Source of the DNA: Triticum aestivum
Taxonomy: Eukaryota > Streptophyta > Magnoliopsida > Poales > Poaceae
Length of the DNA stretch: 64,000 bases
Assembly: GCF_018294505.1 (NCBI RefSeq)
Contig: NC_057813.1
Location: forward strand, 112,105,191-112,169,190
Direction: 5' to 3'
The notes under the pieces were generated by a model. That model made no database searches, had not been told where the DNA came from, and was given only the letters and a program-made list of their open reading frames with translations. Made by a program: the position numbers and the translations under genes. Each line of letters starts with the position of its first letter. The first letter of the stretch is position 1. Shown in pieces: positions 45,700 to 55,846 of this stretch.

Positions 45700-46500
45700 G
45701 TGGGTCCCGACTGTCAGGCACTTCCTTGCGTGCGAAGATGCAGCTGGTGGGTCCCAGTTGTCAGGGGGGTGAATCGTTTTTTTTGCCCGGACGCACTTCC
45801 TTGTGTGGGAAGATGTAGCTTGTGGGTCCCAGCAGTCAGGGGGGAAACGTTTTTTTCGCGAAATAGGGTGGCCCGTTTGGTGGATCCCTGCTATCAGGTG
45901 GAGGAATAATTATTTTGCGCGTAATAAGGAGGCACTTCCTTGCGGCCGCCGTGGACCCAGCTGTCATTCTCTCCACGTACATTACTCTTTCAATGGAAGT
46001 CGTTCCTTGACCATGTTGACCACGCCACGCCGAGAGCACCAGGGCAGTGGATGACGGTGAGGCCTAAGAAGGGGAGGACGCGGAGCCGGGGAGGACGCGG
46101 CAGTGGAAGCTCGTGCAGAGAAGAGTATGAGGGTTCACTAGTTCGGCTGCAGTGCGAGGGTACCGCCGCCGCAGAATAACAGGGGTGTGGGTGAGTGGAG
46201 GCATGGCCTGGCCAGCGGTGAGAGTAGTAGGGGGCGGTGAGGCCTTCGCGGCAGCACCGCCGGCCATGGGAGGCAGGAGCAAGCGACACGACCGGCGTTG
46301 ATTTGGGCGGCTGGAGCAAGAAGACTAGAGGTTGAAGAAGCACGACGGCCGTTGGATGGACATCGTACGGTCACTGCAGCTAGAATCGTTTATATTGACT
46401 AAGTTGACAAAGCCCTTGGTACGTCAACTTAGTAGGCCCACAGGTCAGCTTTCAAAATGATGCACCCCAGATGTCAGGGGGAGGAATTATTTTTTGGGCG
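45700..46500. repeat. dispersed short repeats, GTGGGTCCC...GTCAGG type
   Basis: The phrase TGGGTCCCA(G/C) followed by TGTCAGG or GTCAGG and a GGGGGA...TTTTTT tail recurs near 45700, 45745, 45823, 45884 and 46470. GACATCC(A/G)(A/T)CG and TTGACAAAGCC near 46355-46410 recur near 46548-46606. No gene. Confidence 0.6.
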
Positions 46501-47475
46501 GGTGAAGCGAGAATATCTGAGATTGAAGAAGAAGCACGACATCCGTTGGATGGACATCCAACGTCCACTGCTGCTAGAACCGTGTGTTGACTATAAGTTG
46601 ACAAAGCCTTGCATACGTGTCAACTCTCTTTTTTTAGGGGATGCATCAACTTAGTAAGGCCACAAGTGTGTGGCAGAGAACTTATAGCTCATTTGAGATT
46701 TGTAAGAATGTGGAGCCCATTTTTGAATTCTAATGGAATTTACTACAGCCCATTTACAGTTTGTTAAACGTACAGCCCATTTCAACCAACCGTTCAAAAC
46801 AGAATTCAATAAAATTTCCCACATTTTGATGGGATCCGAAATATTTTTATCCCGAAATTTCTAGTCAGATTAAGTACAATTTCAATATAAATTTATATTA
46901 CATAAAAATCCAACAAAACATTGCGCTCGCAACAATTAATAAAATTAAAATTTTCAATATCCAAAAACAATATTTTATAAAGTAATTACGTGTTTCGTGC
47001 AGTTTTTATAGTTACTGCCCAGTTTTTATAATTACATCCCATTTATTATTTCTTAAAGCCCATTTTGTTGTTAAGCCTAATGCATCCATCATAGGAAAGA
47101 TTTGCAGCCGAGCGGGGCGAAGAATAACAACTTGACCTTGCCTCGGTATTCCTAAAAAAAGTATAGCTAGGCTAGCCATTTTTAGCTTGAAATTTTTTAA
47201 TATCTGGGCTGGATATCTGGCCTGGGCTAGATGGGCCACAACCCACCCAGTTAATACCTGAACTGATGTTTTTGTTGTTGTTCAGAGGAGAAAAATTAAT
47301 ATCTGGGCTAAACATCGAAAAACTCTGCAGTGCTCACACCTCAAAAACACAAATATTGCTCGAGCTGCTTGGTCCCAGCTGTCGGCCGCTTCTTGTGCAA
47401 TTCTCTCATTTATTGACTACATAGGTTGACAATGGTGTGGGATCGTGATGTCAAGAAACCAGGTGGAAGCAAAAA

Positions 47476-47521
<46 letters not shown>

Positions 47522-47560
47522 AGGCACTTGCGTACGTGAGGCTATGGCCCTGGTGGGTCC
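46501..47560. other. unassigned AT-rich region
   Basis: Repeated words AGCCCATTT and CAGTTTTTATA(G/A)TTAC, but no coding frame or clear terminus. A (TA)n microsatellite lies at 47479-47518. Confidence 0.5.
47479..47518. repeat. TA microsatellite
   Basis: About 20 TA units in an otherwise mixed sequence. Confidence 0.95.
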
Positions 47561-47780
47561 CCATTGTCATCCTCTCCAAGTAAAGTCATCTCCTCGCCCG
47601 CGCGCGCTTTCCGCTCGAAACAGTCAGCGCCTCCCGCCCCGCTTCCCGGTGCAGGCGATTGCTCCGCCTTCAAACGACACAAGTGTCGTCCGTCCGTCCA
47701 TCGTCCACCCACCTTAATGATACATGGTTGCCGAGGTGGCTACTTCGGCGCCACACGTCCGTCCCTCCGCCACCCACCAT

Positions 47781-47790
47781 TGCTATATAA
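47781..47790 (+). promoter_or_regulatory. TATA box of the broken gene at 47864
   Basis: GCTATATAAG about 80 bases before ATG 47864, followed by a CT-rich leader. The spacing is typical for a plant promoter. Confidence 0.6.
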
Positions 47791-47863
47791 GTTGCTGCAT
47801 CAGCCATAGCCGCAGTCATCCGCATCCGTTCCCTTTCTCCTGTCCACACCACTACTTCCCACC

Positions 47864-48382
47864 ATGGCTTCCTCGTGCTCCAGCGCTCTTTGGGACGGGT
47901 GGATGATGGACCACAAGGAGATGGCAGCCATTGCGGCCGACCGGCTGGCCGGCAGGCAGCCGGAGGACGACGACGTCCCAATGGAGAACATGGTAGTTGA
48001 CGATCCGGCGCCAACCCCCTCCTCCACGCCATCCTCGCCGGTGCATTGCACCATGACCATCGGCGAGGCCTGTGCCCAATATATGTACGCAGTGAGGCAT
48101 ATGCGTGAGGAATAGTTCCGGGAGGCACAGGCCGACGCCGCCTACAACCACCATATCCTCCAGGAGCACCTACAGGCGGCGGAGTGGGCGGAGCAGGAGG
48201 CGCTGCTCGACTCGTACCGCTCTGCTCGCGAGGGCCGCCTTGAGTGCTGGTGGTACCGCATGTAGGTGGCGGAGGCTGCATCCACCTACAAAGAGGGCGA
48301 TGAAGCGGGCGAGGCGCTGTTTGGCGAGACCGAGGACGAGGCCGAGGACAATTCCAGCTCCGATAAGTGCCCTCTCCACTAG
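47864..48382 (+). pseudogene. broken single-exon gene of unknown function
   Basis: From ATG 47864 one frame runs to TAG 48380-48382 (172 codons) with internal TAG codons at 48113-48115 and 48263-48265. The product would have an N-terminal DGWMMDHKEMAAIAADRLAG block, an acidic linker with PTPSSTPSSP, a MTIGEACAQYMYAVRHMREE helix and a long acidic, Ala/Glu-rich helix. It resembles a small, highly repeated wheat gene family I recall only as hypothetical. Both internal stops are single-base changes from sense codons. No domain of known function. Confidence 0.6.
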
Positions 48383-48394
48383 CATTGATGAGGC

Positions 48395-48630
48395 CCTGCT
48401 CTACCGAGGCCCTGCGGCGCCAACAACGAGCCAGAAGACACCGCCGACTCCGCCGAGGCCCCGCCCCGCCAACAACGAGGCAGAGGACATCGTCGGCTCA
48501 GCCGAGGCCCCACACTGCCAACACTAAGGGGGAGGATTTCCACCGCTTCACCGAGATGCCGCCCACCGGCAATGTGACAAAGGACATCACCGGCTCCGCC
48601 GAGGCCCTGCCTCGCTACCAACGAGGTCGG
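48395..48630. repeat. GC-rich imperfect repeat, about four units
   Basis: Units of about 60-70 bp containing GCCGAGGCCC...CAACAACGAG or close variants follow the stop of the pseudogene. They are in keeping with a decayed repetitive C-terminal coding end. Confidence 0.6.
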
Positions 48631-48804
48631 GCCACACAGAAAACAAGGAAGAGTAGAATACGGTAGGTCGCCGCCGCTCGGGTCCAAGTAAGGCCACCGC
48701 TGCTACCCTCCGGTTGGAGCCAAGCTAGGCGAGTTGACCATTGACGGTCGGTTAGCTTCTTGGCGGTGACATGGAGTCGGAGACCTGTGTTGGAGAAGAA
48801 TGAT

Positions 48805-48902
48805 GCTTCACTTAACTGCTAGTGCAGTTGGCTGACTGACATGTGGGCCCAACAAGCCACATGTCAGTTACGCAATTGCACCTGCAGTTAAGTCACTGAA
48901 GC
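48805..48902. mobile_element. small foldback element (MITE-like)
   Basis: Arms of about 42-46 bases (GCTTCACTTAACTG...CTGACATGTGG and the inverse) around a 10 base loop. No clear target duplication. Confidence 0.6.
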
Positions 48903-49981
48903 TTCTGTTCGGCTCAGCGGGACACAGGTGGGTAGCTCCAGCACACCCCTTTTTAGTTGAAGAATGTATGAAATGTAATGAAATCCGACATGTTTATATG
49001 AAATCCGACCGTGTATGAATGAATTTATTTCGATTAGTTTGAATTCCTGTATCACTGGCATTGGATGAACATGCAAAACAATACGTACTAGCATTATTCC
49101 CAGGGTGATCACCTCGTTTGCAGCAGTTCCACATGTACTCCCTCCGGTCCTTTCTAGTCTACATACAAGTTTTGTCTGCAGTCAAAGTATCTCTACTTTA
49201 ACCAATCTTATAGAAAAAAGTATGCACTTTCACAATGTGCGAAGTAAAAAGGAACAGAAGGAGTACAAAGAGTTTGAGCAGCTTTTAGCGTTTCTGTACA
49301 TTGCAATCGAACACACAGGGCTGGCAATTCATAGAGAACATTCAAAACAATCGATGATTATGCATCTCAGTGACTCACATGTTAGAGGCAATATTTACTT
49401 CACAACTAAGGAATAAAGAAAAAATTGATCGACGCTGCTGACAGCAAAGGGCGTCCCATTTCAAAATATCAAACGCATGTCTTGCTAAAATCAATGAGCA
49501 AAATTTGACAAGGTTGTCCCATTCCAAAATATCAAATGCCTACGATTGTGGAATGGGCAGGGTTTGCCATCAGTTTGGACATTGACATGGCACCTTGTGC
49601 TAAATAAACCAGCTGTTCTTTTTGTGCAGTTCCACCAAAATCAACCAAATTCGCGCGGGTAGCTTTTATGATTTCGCCCTTATATGTTGCAACACCTTGA
49701 ACTTATTGGCACCTCCTTTCTTGTGGTGGAAATGAATGATTCGATGTATTCATGAACATTTTGTGCAGTTCCCCATTGAAATCAAGCTGAGCACCCCTGT
49801 TTGCACAAATACAAAAAAGTGATTAGTATAAAGCAAACTGTACTATGAATTGACAATTTAAACAGGCACCTACATGGTCCATGTAGAGCACACTTTTAGA
49901 AAAATGGAACTCACCAGAAAGAATCCTAGAACAACATTGTACTCGCGCATCATAGCAAAAAATGGAGATTTGTCAGTCCTT
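48903..49981. other. 3' flank and degenerate modules of gene D
   Basis: Contains two module remains read on the minus strand: near 49800-49740 (acceptor GCAAACAG, then CTTGATTTCAATGGGG) and near 49650-49540 (DFGGTAQKEQLVYLAQGAM). A MITE-like piece lies at 49139-49262 and a direct repeat GTCCCATT(T/C)CAAAATATCAAA at 49453 and 49517. Confidence 0.45.
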
Positions 49982-51130
49982 CTAAGATGAAGTTAGCTTG
50001 GTCTTGTGGGGAGTAATGTAACCATCCTTCAATTGCTCCTTCTGATGAGAAGATAGACAGGGCTTCTTCATCCTGGCATAATCGGAACTAGTCACTTCAT
50101 GTACTCCATATTCTTCTTCAAAGGAAGATGATCTTGTTGTGCAAAGACAAGAGGACAACTAAAGGCTAGCATCCCTGTTTGCTCAAAAAAGGAAAGGAAA
50201 TATTTAAAACAACACAGATGAAGCACTTCTCAAGGACAATACCACTTTTTCATGACAGTGTCTAAACAGTAGCACAACACCAATAGAGATGACAAAGCTC
50301 AATCATATAGATGAAATCAGTGGGTGAGTACCAACCTTTGTCAGGAGGCTTATTGTGTAGAGCATATAGATCAAGCACTTCTCTGGAACCATCTGTTGCT
50401 ATCTATTGTGGTGGCCATGCTTACTATATACTCCTCGATTAGTTTAATGTTTCCAACATCTTCTTGTGCAGTTCCACTAAAATATATGGTATCTTCAAAG
50501 AATATCCCTGTTTGCACAAGTAGAGATAATTATGTATTACATTAAGAGTGTCATCAAATCAGCGGCAAAACAATTGCTCGTTCCAGCCATAGAAATAAAT
50601 TAAGATGCAAAACTATATCATTACTTGTGTCATAACAGTTCCAGTGCTTCATTACCGCACCGGGAGTTGATTTTAGTTTTTCTTCCGCTTGTTCTTCCCC
50701 TTCATCACTTTGTTCAATAACAGACAAGCTTCGCCTTCAATGTAAGATTTGGCATGTCAATTAGGGAGCACAAGTATAGCACTAAACAATGACATTAATT
50801 TTCTGATGGAAGTGGCAAAATACAGGCCAACAGTTATGAAATATCCTTATCTTACCTCAATGGGATGTTACGGTGGACATACAGATTGGAAGTCTTGTCT
50901 CCATTTGTGCAGTTCACTAAAATCAAGCAACATTACCGTACAAGTAGCACAACATATGAAAGCACACTGCGGAATCATGTGAAAGAATGCTAGTACTGAC
51001 CTCTCATGATGCGGAATTCAAACAACTCACAAGAAGAAGATCTGGACCAAATTTGCCAACACGGATAGGAAGTAAGATCACCTCTTGTGCAGTTCCACTA
51101 AGATCAAGCAATGAAGCAACGTTGTCGGTG

Positions 51131-51190
51131 TGACATTTTGGTTGAACTGCACAAAACACTCTTAAAACAAAAGTGTTTTGTGCAGTGCAA
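51131..51190. other. perfect-like hairpin inside an exon of gene D
   Basis: GTTGAACTGCACAAAACACT and AGTGTTTTGTGCAGTGCAAC are inverted with a loop of about 14 bases. The arms contain the same GAACTGCACAA word that marks the exon modules. Confidence 0.7.
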
Positions 51191-51461
51191 CAAAAGGTCA
51201 CAATGGCAACGATGTGAAGTAGATAACCCTGTTTACACAGAGGTGCAAAGGAAACAATTAGTGGTCAATAACGGTGGATGACACAGAAGCCAACAAAAAG
51301 CATCTAGCTTATCCAAATGGGAAAGAAAGCAAGACAGTAGCATTTCTTAAACGGTGGCATTGATTAATATTAACATAGAGAATATATTAACAATAAAATT
51401 CGTTAAACATGTAATTTGCTTTTAACTGTGGCATTGCATCAATTTTCCAACGACATTATTA

Positions 51462-51773
51462 GAGGGTGTTTGTTTAGAGGGACATTTTGGTGTAGGGACT
51501 AAAAAAACTCCGTGTCAGTCCCATCTAAACCAAACAGGAGGGACTTTTAGGGACTAAAAGTGGGCATTTTTGGGACTAAATAAAGAAGACCCCGAGGGAG
51601 TCTTTTTGGGATTTTTCCAACAGTTACCCCAGCCACGCATCGCACCTTGTCTCTATTAGTTCATTACTATGGGTAACATGCTCTTCTAGCATGTCATTTA
51701 ATAACCTCTAGTCCATGTTTAGTCCCTGGAACCAAGCAGGTAGGGACTAGGGAGTTTTTATCCAAACATGGCC
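51462..51773. mobile_element. Tourist-type MITE (PIF/Harbinger)
   Basis: 312 bp flanked by TTA on both sides. The ends GAGGGTGTTTGTTTAG and the inverse of ATCCAAACATGGCC form an imperfect terminal repeat. The interior words GGGACTAAAAA and TTTAGTCCC are typical of Tourist elements. It lies in an intron of gene D. Confidence 0.8.
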
Positions 51774-52092
51774 TTAGATTAACAACAGCTGAAGAGTTGC
51801 ACGGGACAGTGGACGCACCAGCACAATGTGCATCTACCGATGTACTATGGTCATGCACAGTCTGTTGCAACAAAGAACAAACAACCAAGGAGCATATTTG
51901 TGTTGGTCCCAGTTTTGTTATCTTTAGACACATTTCCCTATGTGAGCGCAGCAAATCTAGTCCTGCTCAAACTCTACAGCATTGTCCCCAAAACAAAAGA
52001 TCAGTTCGTTACAGATGTGCATACTGCGTTTGTCATTGTTTTCCCTTTCCGACCAACATAGGTGCTGGATAGCCAGTCTGTACTAGTACTTT

Positions 52093-52300
52093 CGCCCCTT
52101 CCTTTCCTCTTTAAACCACGTCCTAGATTTATGCGATACAACTTTTCCCACTAGTTTCCCCCATTCCTTTCCTCTTTGAACCACGTCCTAGATTCATACT
52201 ATACAACTTTCCCCTTCCTTTCCTCTTTGAACCACTTTTCCCACTACTTTCCCTCACTCCTTTCCTCTTTGAACCATGTCCTAGATTCATGGTATACATG
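52093..52300. repeat. tandem repeat, about four units
   Basis: CCTTTCCTCTTTGAACCA(C) occurs near 52100, 52168, 52217 and 52258, with CGTCCTAGATT(C)AT following in three of them. Spacing varies from about 40 to 70 bases. Confidence 0.8.
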
Positions 52301-52604
52301 CAGCTAGAGCAATGCATGTGGAATAAGTAAATTATACCTTAAGGTTCTTGGGGCGTGGTTCGGTGGGCGACGGGATGGCAGCGAAGAAGAAGGGGTTGCC
52401 ACCGCTAGGTGAAAGTGAACGGCTGTGCCGGTAGTGGATTCCCTCCCTCGCCGACGGCGACAGTGTTAAGCCTCCTTCCCTTCCCGGTGGACGAATCCTG
52501 CTGGCTCTTTGAGCAGCAGTGAGGGGAGAGAGAGGCCAACGAAGTCTTGTTTAGATCTGGAGAGGGTGAGAGAGTGTGAAGAGAGCAACTACAAGCGCTG
52601 AGGC

Positions 52605-52622
52605 TCCAGCGTGTATATATAT
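52605..52622 (-). promoter_or_regulatory. TATA-type promoter element for gene D
   Basis: TATATATATAC on both strands, about 25 bases upstream of the CT-rich leader that runs to the donor at 52340 on the minus strand. Confidence 0.45.
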
Positions 52623-52685
52623 ACTGGAGAGAGAGTGTGAAGCGTGCAAACCCTAGAAAACAAGCGCCGAGGCTGCAGCTTATAC

Positions 52686-52912
52686 ATGATGAGGTGATTA
52701 TACGGTCACTACGAGATCGTATAGCTCTGTATCCATCCATTTTGACCAGTCAAAGAATCCTCCTGGCACAAATTATGCTCAAGTGTAGTTATCGAACCCG
52801 AGACCTCAAGTTTTTTTTGAGTGGAACCCGAGACCTCAAGTTTTTTTTGAGTGGAACCTGAGACCTCAAGTTTGACGAGCGAACAGGCTAACCAGCTACA
52901 CAACCCTCCCGT
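52686..52912 (-). mobile_element. tRNA-derived SINE with a triplicated B box
   Basis: On the minus strand GTAGCTGGTTAGCC resembles a pol III A box and GAGGTCTCGGGTTCGA a B box, about 35 bases apart. The B-box unit (CTTGAGGTCTC(G/A)GGTTC plus CACTCAAAAAAAA) is repeated three times at 52794-52880. The body continues with GGAGGATTCTTTGACTGG and an AT-rich end. It resembles the Triticeae Au SINE type as I recall it. Confidence 0.5.
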
Positions 52913-53981
52913 TATGTTCAACGAGAGGAAAATAACCTTTTATACATTCCTGCATTCATGTGACAAGCATGCCGTGTTTTTTTTGTGTGTGGGAGTCATT
53001 GGGATTTAAATCATAACCGTGTCATGTGGCTTTGGTGGTAAGACTATCCACAATGGTGCAGAAATAATGCAGCCTTAGTCACCTTACCTCTCTCCACATA
53101 GTACGTTGGGTCCCACCAGTCAGAGGGTGAAACAAACAAATTAATAAGAAAAATTAAAAGCGCTAGCGGTGTATCTTACCTCACACATCTTGCTACTGCT
53201 CGGGAACACTGTCCAATCGATCCCTCTGTTCGCTCACGTACTATTTTAGGTGAATCCTTATTATAACATGCACACAATTTTGGGCACTTGTATTCGACCT
53301 AAGTCCATGTGCCACTGTATCTTGTACTTACTACTCCCTCCATCTAGGTGTAATAAGTCACGTTAGAAGGTGCAGCGAGACCAAGGTGCGTGCGTGTGCG
53401 CGTGTGTGTGTGTGTGTGTGTGTGTGTGTTTAACAGCATGTGTGTGTTAGAGAGAGCGACAGATCGACCTACTCCTACAAAGAGATGGTGTGTAGTGTCC
53501 GATTTTAGCCGCGAGAGTCGGTGCATCCTCTCGTTTCCGGGCGTGTCCGGTAGGGACATGCGGACAGCTGCCACGCCTGCTCCTGACCAGCCTGGCCCAC
53601 CCAAAGCCCCTCCATCACCCGCACGCGCTTCCCGCCTGAAACGGTCAACGCTGCTCCAAAGAATCGATGCCGCATTCATGCTCGGGCAGAGTGGACGCGA
53701 CTTCTCACTGGCGCAAGAGTGATGGTTGCTTCGTCCGTCCAACTTACTGCCGGGTCTATGTGATTTGACAGCTCATTGGTCTTTATTACTGAGGTGGTAG
53801 GACTGCTAGATGTCCCTCGCTTTTGGTGAAAGGAGGTACTACTAGATTACAATTTTCTCCATTCTTACAGCGGAGGAGTGCAAGAGCGGTGAAAACACGC
53901 AGGCTCAGTGATTACATGGCCCACCTCACACTATCACCATATTTTCTGGACACCGTGCAACACCTAACTCTTTACATAGTA
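52913..53981. other. unassigned region
   Basis: Contains the left end of a Stowaway-like MITE at 53336 (CTCCCTCCATCTAGGTGTAA; no right end), a (GT)n run at 53398-53429, and the third copy of the dispersed repeat at 53715-53840. The plus frame 53390-53722 shows no domain. Confidence 0.5.
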
Positions 53982-54618
53982 CTCCCTCCGTTCCTAAATA
54001 CTATATGAGTCCCCGCGCGTTGCTGCGGAACAGCCGTATATCTCTCTGCGTAAAATTATCGATTTCATAGAACTAAAAAAACTCTATAACCGCATGACAA
54101 ATGTGGTAGCCAAACTAAAAAAACTGCCATCATCATTTAGATCATCCCACGTAAGGAAAAAAGATCAGCCAACTCCTACTGCATAATGGGATTATATTTT
54201 TCTTTTTGACATGTTAATGGGACTTAAAATCTCACTTACATGCATGCTACCGGTGCATGCTTGCGTGCAGACATGTTGATGTGATTTAAAACCCACTCAC
54301 ATGCATGCCATGGTATTTCTGCATGCTTGCATGTGGCTTAGTGCGGAGCCTCTCAACATCTAGATCAGACGGCTATTATGGACTGATTTAATTCATATAA
54401 CGGCGACATTAATTTTGATGATGTGGCTCAAGGAGAGGATAGATAATTCCTATTAGTGGGGGCTAGCTATTACTAGTAGATAAGTCTTTGTAGAGATTCC
54501 ACTAGGTGAACTACATACAGAACAAAATGAATTAATCTACACTTAAAATGCATCTATATACATTCACATGTGGTTCATGGTGAAATCTCTACAAAGACTT
54601 ATATTTAGGAACGGAGGA
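53982..54618. mobile_element. Stowaway MITE interrupted by a Helitron
   Basis: The left part is 53982-54000 (CTCCCTCCGTTCCTAAATA) and the right part 54481-54618, ending CTTATATTTAGGAACGGAGG. Together they form a normal element of about 157 bp with pairing arms AGTCTTTGTAGAGATT and AATCTCTACAAAGACT-type. The insertion between them is 480 bp. Confidence 0.85.
54001..54480 (-). mobile_element. non-autonomous Helitron, 480 bp
   Basis: It lies exactly between A and T of the split Stowaway element, the usual Helitron target. On the minus strand it begins TCTACTAGTAATAGCTAG and ends with a hairpin (CCGCAGCAACGCGCGG), then GGACTCATATAG next to host T. The 5' TC, the 3' hairpin and the A|T target fit; the terminal four bases are ATAG instead of the canonical CTRR. 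Confidence 0.75.
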
Positions 54619-54801
54619 AGTACTAGTATAGTACGTACTATAATGTATCAGCGAGATCAATTTGTACAATGCTATGAAGCTTCCAGCTTCTGTTACATGT
54701 ATCTTGCGTCCAAGGTTGCCCGTTGCAACATTTCCTCGAATACAAAGGAGACTAACATGCATGCTATTGCATCTCAATGATTGACAGATCATAGCAAATA
54801 T

Positions 54802-54900
54802 GTACTCCCTCCGTTCCAAAATAAGTGTCTCAACTTTATGCAAACTTTAGTATAAAGTTGTACTACTACTAAAGTTGACACTTATTTTAGAACAAAGGCA
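54802..54900. mobile_element. Stowaway MITE
   Basis: CTCCCTCCGTTCCAAAATAA with the inverse CTTATTTTAGAACAAAGG and AACTTTA...TAAAGTT arms, about 99 bp. Right tip is decayed. Confidence 0.75.
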
Positions 54901-55208
54901 GCTAAAGAAAAAAAATGATCCATGCAGTCCCTAGCCCTGGAACCGTGAACCCTAACCAGGCTTCAATTTGCTGGCAACGTTCGAGCTTCCTAAGAAATGA
55001 AGTTTGCAACCTTTTGACCATCAGATCATTTTGTGCAGTTTAACCAAAATCGAGATGAGCATCCATGTGGCAAAGAAATTGAAGAAGCGTGATTAGAATA
55101 AGATTACTGGGACTAGTTGATGAGACATAAACTCATCACAAATACAGTATGTAGAAGCCAGTAGAGGTCTGTGTGGGGCAAAGAAGTAGAGAAATATCCA
55201 CATGGAGT
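54901..55208 (-). other. gene D-type exon module, broken
   Basis: Minus strand near 55065-54955 reads DAHLDFG, a TAA, then TAQNDLMVKRLQTSFLRKLE, matching the DFSGTAQ module of gene D with one stop. It lies beyond the gene D promoter, so it is a separate duplicated piece. Confidence 0.45.
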
Positions 55209-55225
55209 CACTACTAGAAATACCA

Positions 55226-55571
55226 CTACTAATGGCGCACCTAATATGGCCATTAATGGCGCATCACTGGTGCGCCACTGATAGCACGCCATTAGTAATT
55301 TTTACTAATGGCGCACCAGCTGGTGCGCCATTAGTATCTGGTATACTAATGGCGCACCACCTGGTGCGCCATTAGTATATGCGACGGTGCGCCATTAATA
55401 TGCCTCCCAGTTGGCATGTACACCCAGGTGCTTTGGCATACTAATGGCGCACCACCTCTGGATGCGCCATTAGTAACCGCAGCATACTAATGGCGCACTA
55501 CCCGGTGATGCGCCATTAGTATGCACTGTCATACTAATGGCGCACTGTCGTGTGATGCGCCATTAGTATGA
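55226..55571. repeat. subterminal palindromic repeats of the CACTA element
   Basis: About ten occurrences of TAATGGCGCA(C/T)C or its inverse GGTGCGCCATTA, mostly in pairs forming hairpins of the type ACTAATGGCGCACC...GGTGCGCCATTAGT. Such subterminal arrays are bound by the TNPA-type protein in CACTA elements; that role is inferred here. Confidence 0.85.
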
Positions 55572-55846
55572 ATATTAGGTTTTTTTTGTTTTTTTATTTT
55601 CTGTTTTTTGCACAGGTTACAAAATGTATAATTTGACAAAATATAGACAGCACACATCAACAATAGATTCATCAAATACAATAGAAGATTAGTCTTTGAA
55701 TACAATTCATCATATTAGTCTCCGAATACAATTCATCATATTAGTCTCCGAATTAAAAAGACCGAACAAAGATAGAACATTATATTACAAGTCTCGAGAC
55801 CGCGAGTAGCGAGTTTGTCTTCGCATTACAAGTCGATATCGATCAT

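Larger units (their letters stand above)
44149..47000 (+). mobile_element. CACTA element, left end and GC-rich interior (right end not found)
   Basis: CACTACAAAAAAAGACACAT at 44149 after TTA, followed by subterminal TCATGACA/TGTCATA words to about 44370, is a CACTA-type terminus. The interior contains GC-rich tandem arrays (44650-45270) and no transposase frame. No TTTTGTAGTG end is visible before 47560, so the right boundary is a guess. Confidence 0.6.
49982..52600 (-). pseudogene. gene D: multi-exon gene or pseudogene with REM/B3-like tail
   Basis: Four consecutive exons splice in frame: 50916-50856, 50734-50625, 50507-50425 and 50158-49982 (TAG). Their phases match exactly (AG|G, A|GG, then phase 0). 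The joined product has NCTNGDKTSNLYVHRNIPL, an acidic EQSDEGEEQAEEKLK stretch, FSGTAQEDVGNIKLIEEYI and an end MKKPCLSSHQKEQLKDGYIT with HKTKLTSS. That end recalls the linker before B3 domains in grass REM proteins. The stop falls where Gln would be expected and no B3 domain follows. A further exon at 51228-51031 (66 codons, LDLSGTAQEVILLPIRVGKF) is open but its phase does not join. A 5' UTR exon at about 52600-52341 with donor GTATAA is likely. Transcription probably starts near 52590. Confidence 0.4.

Noticed and set aside
53390..53722. 110-codon plus frame beginning in a GT run
   Set aside because: The first third is microsatellite, and the rest overlaps an open frame on the other strand without any domain.
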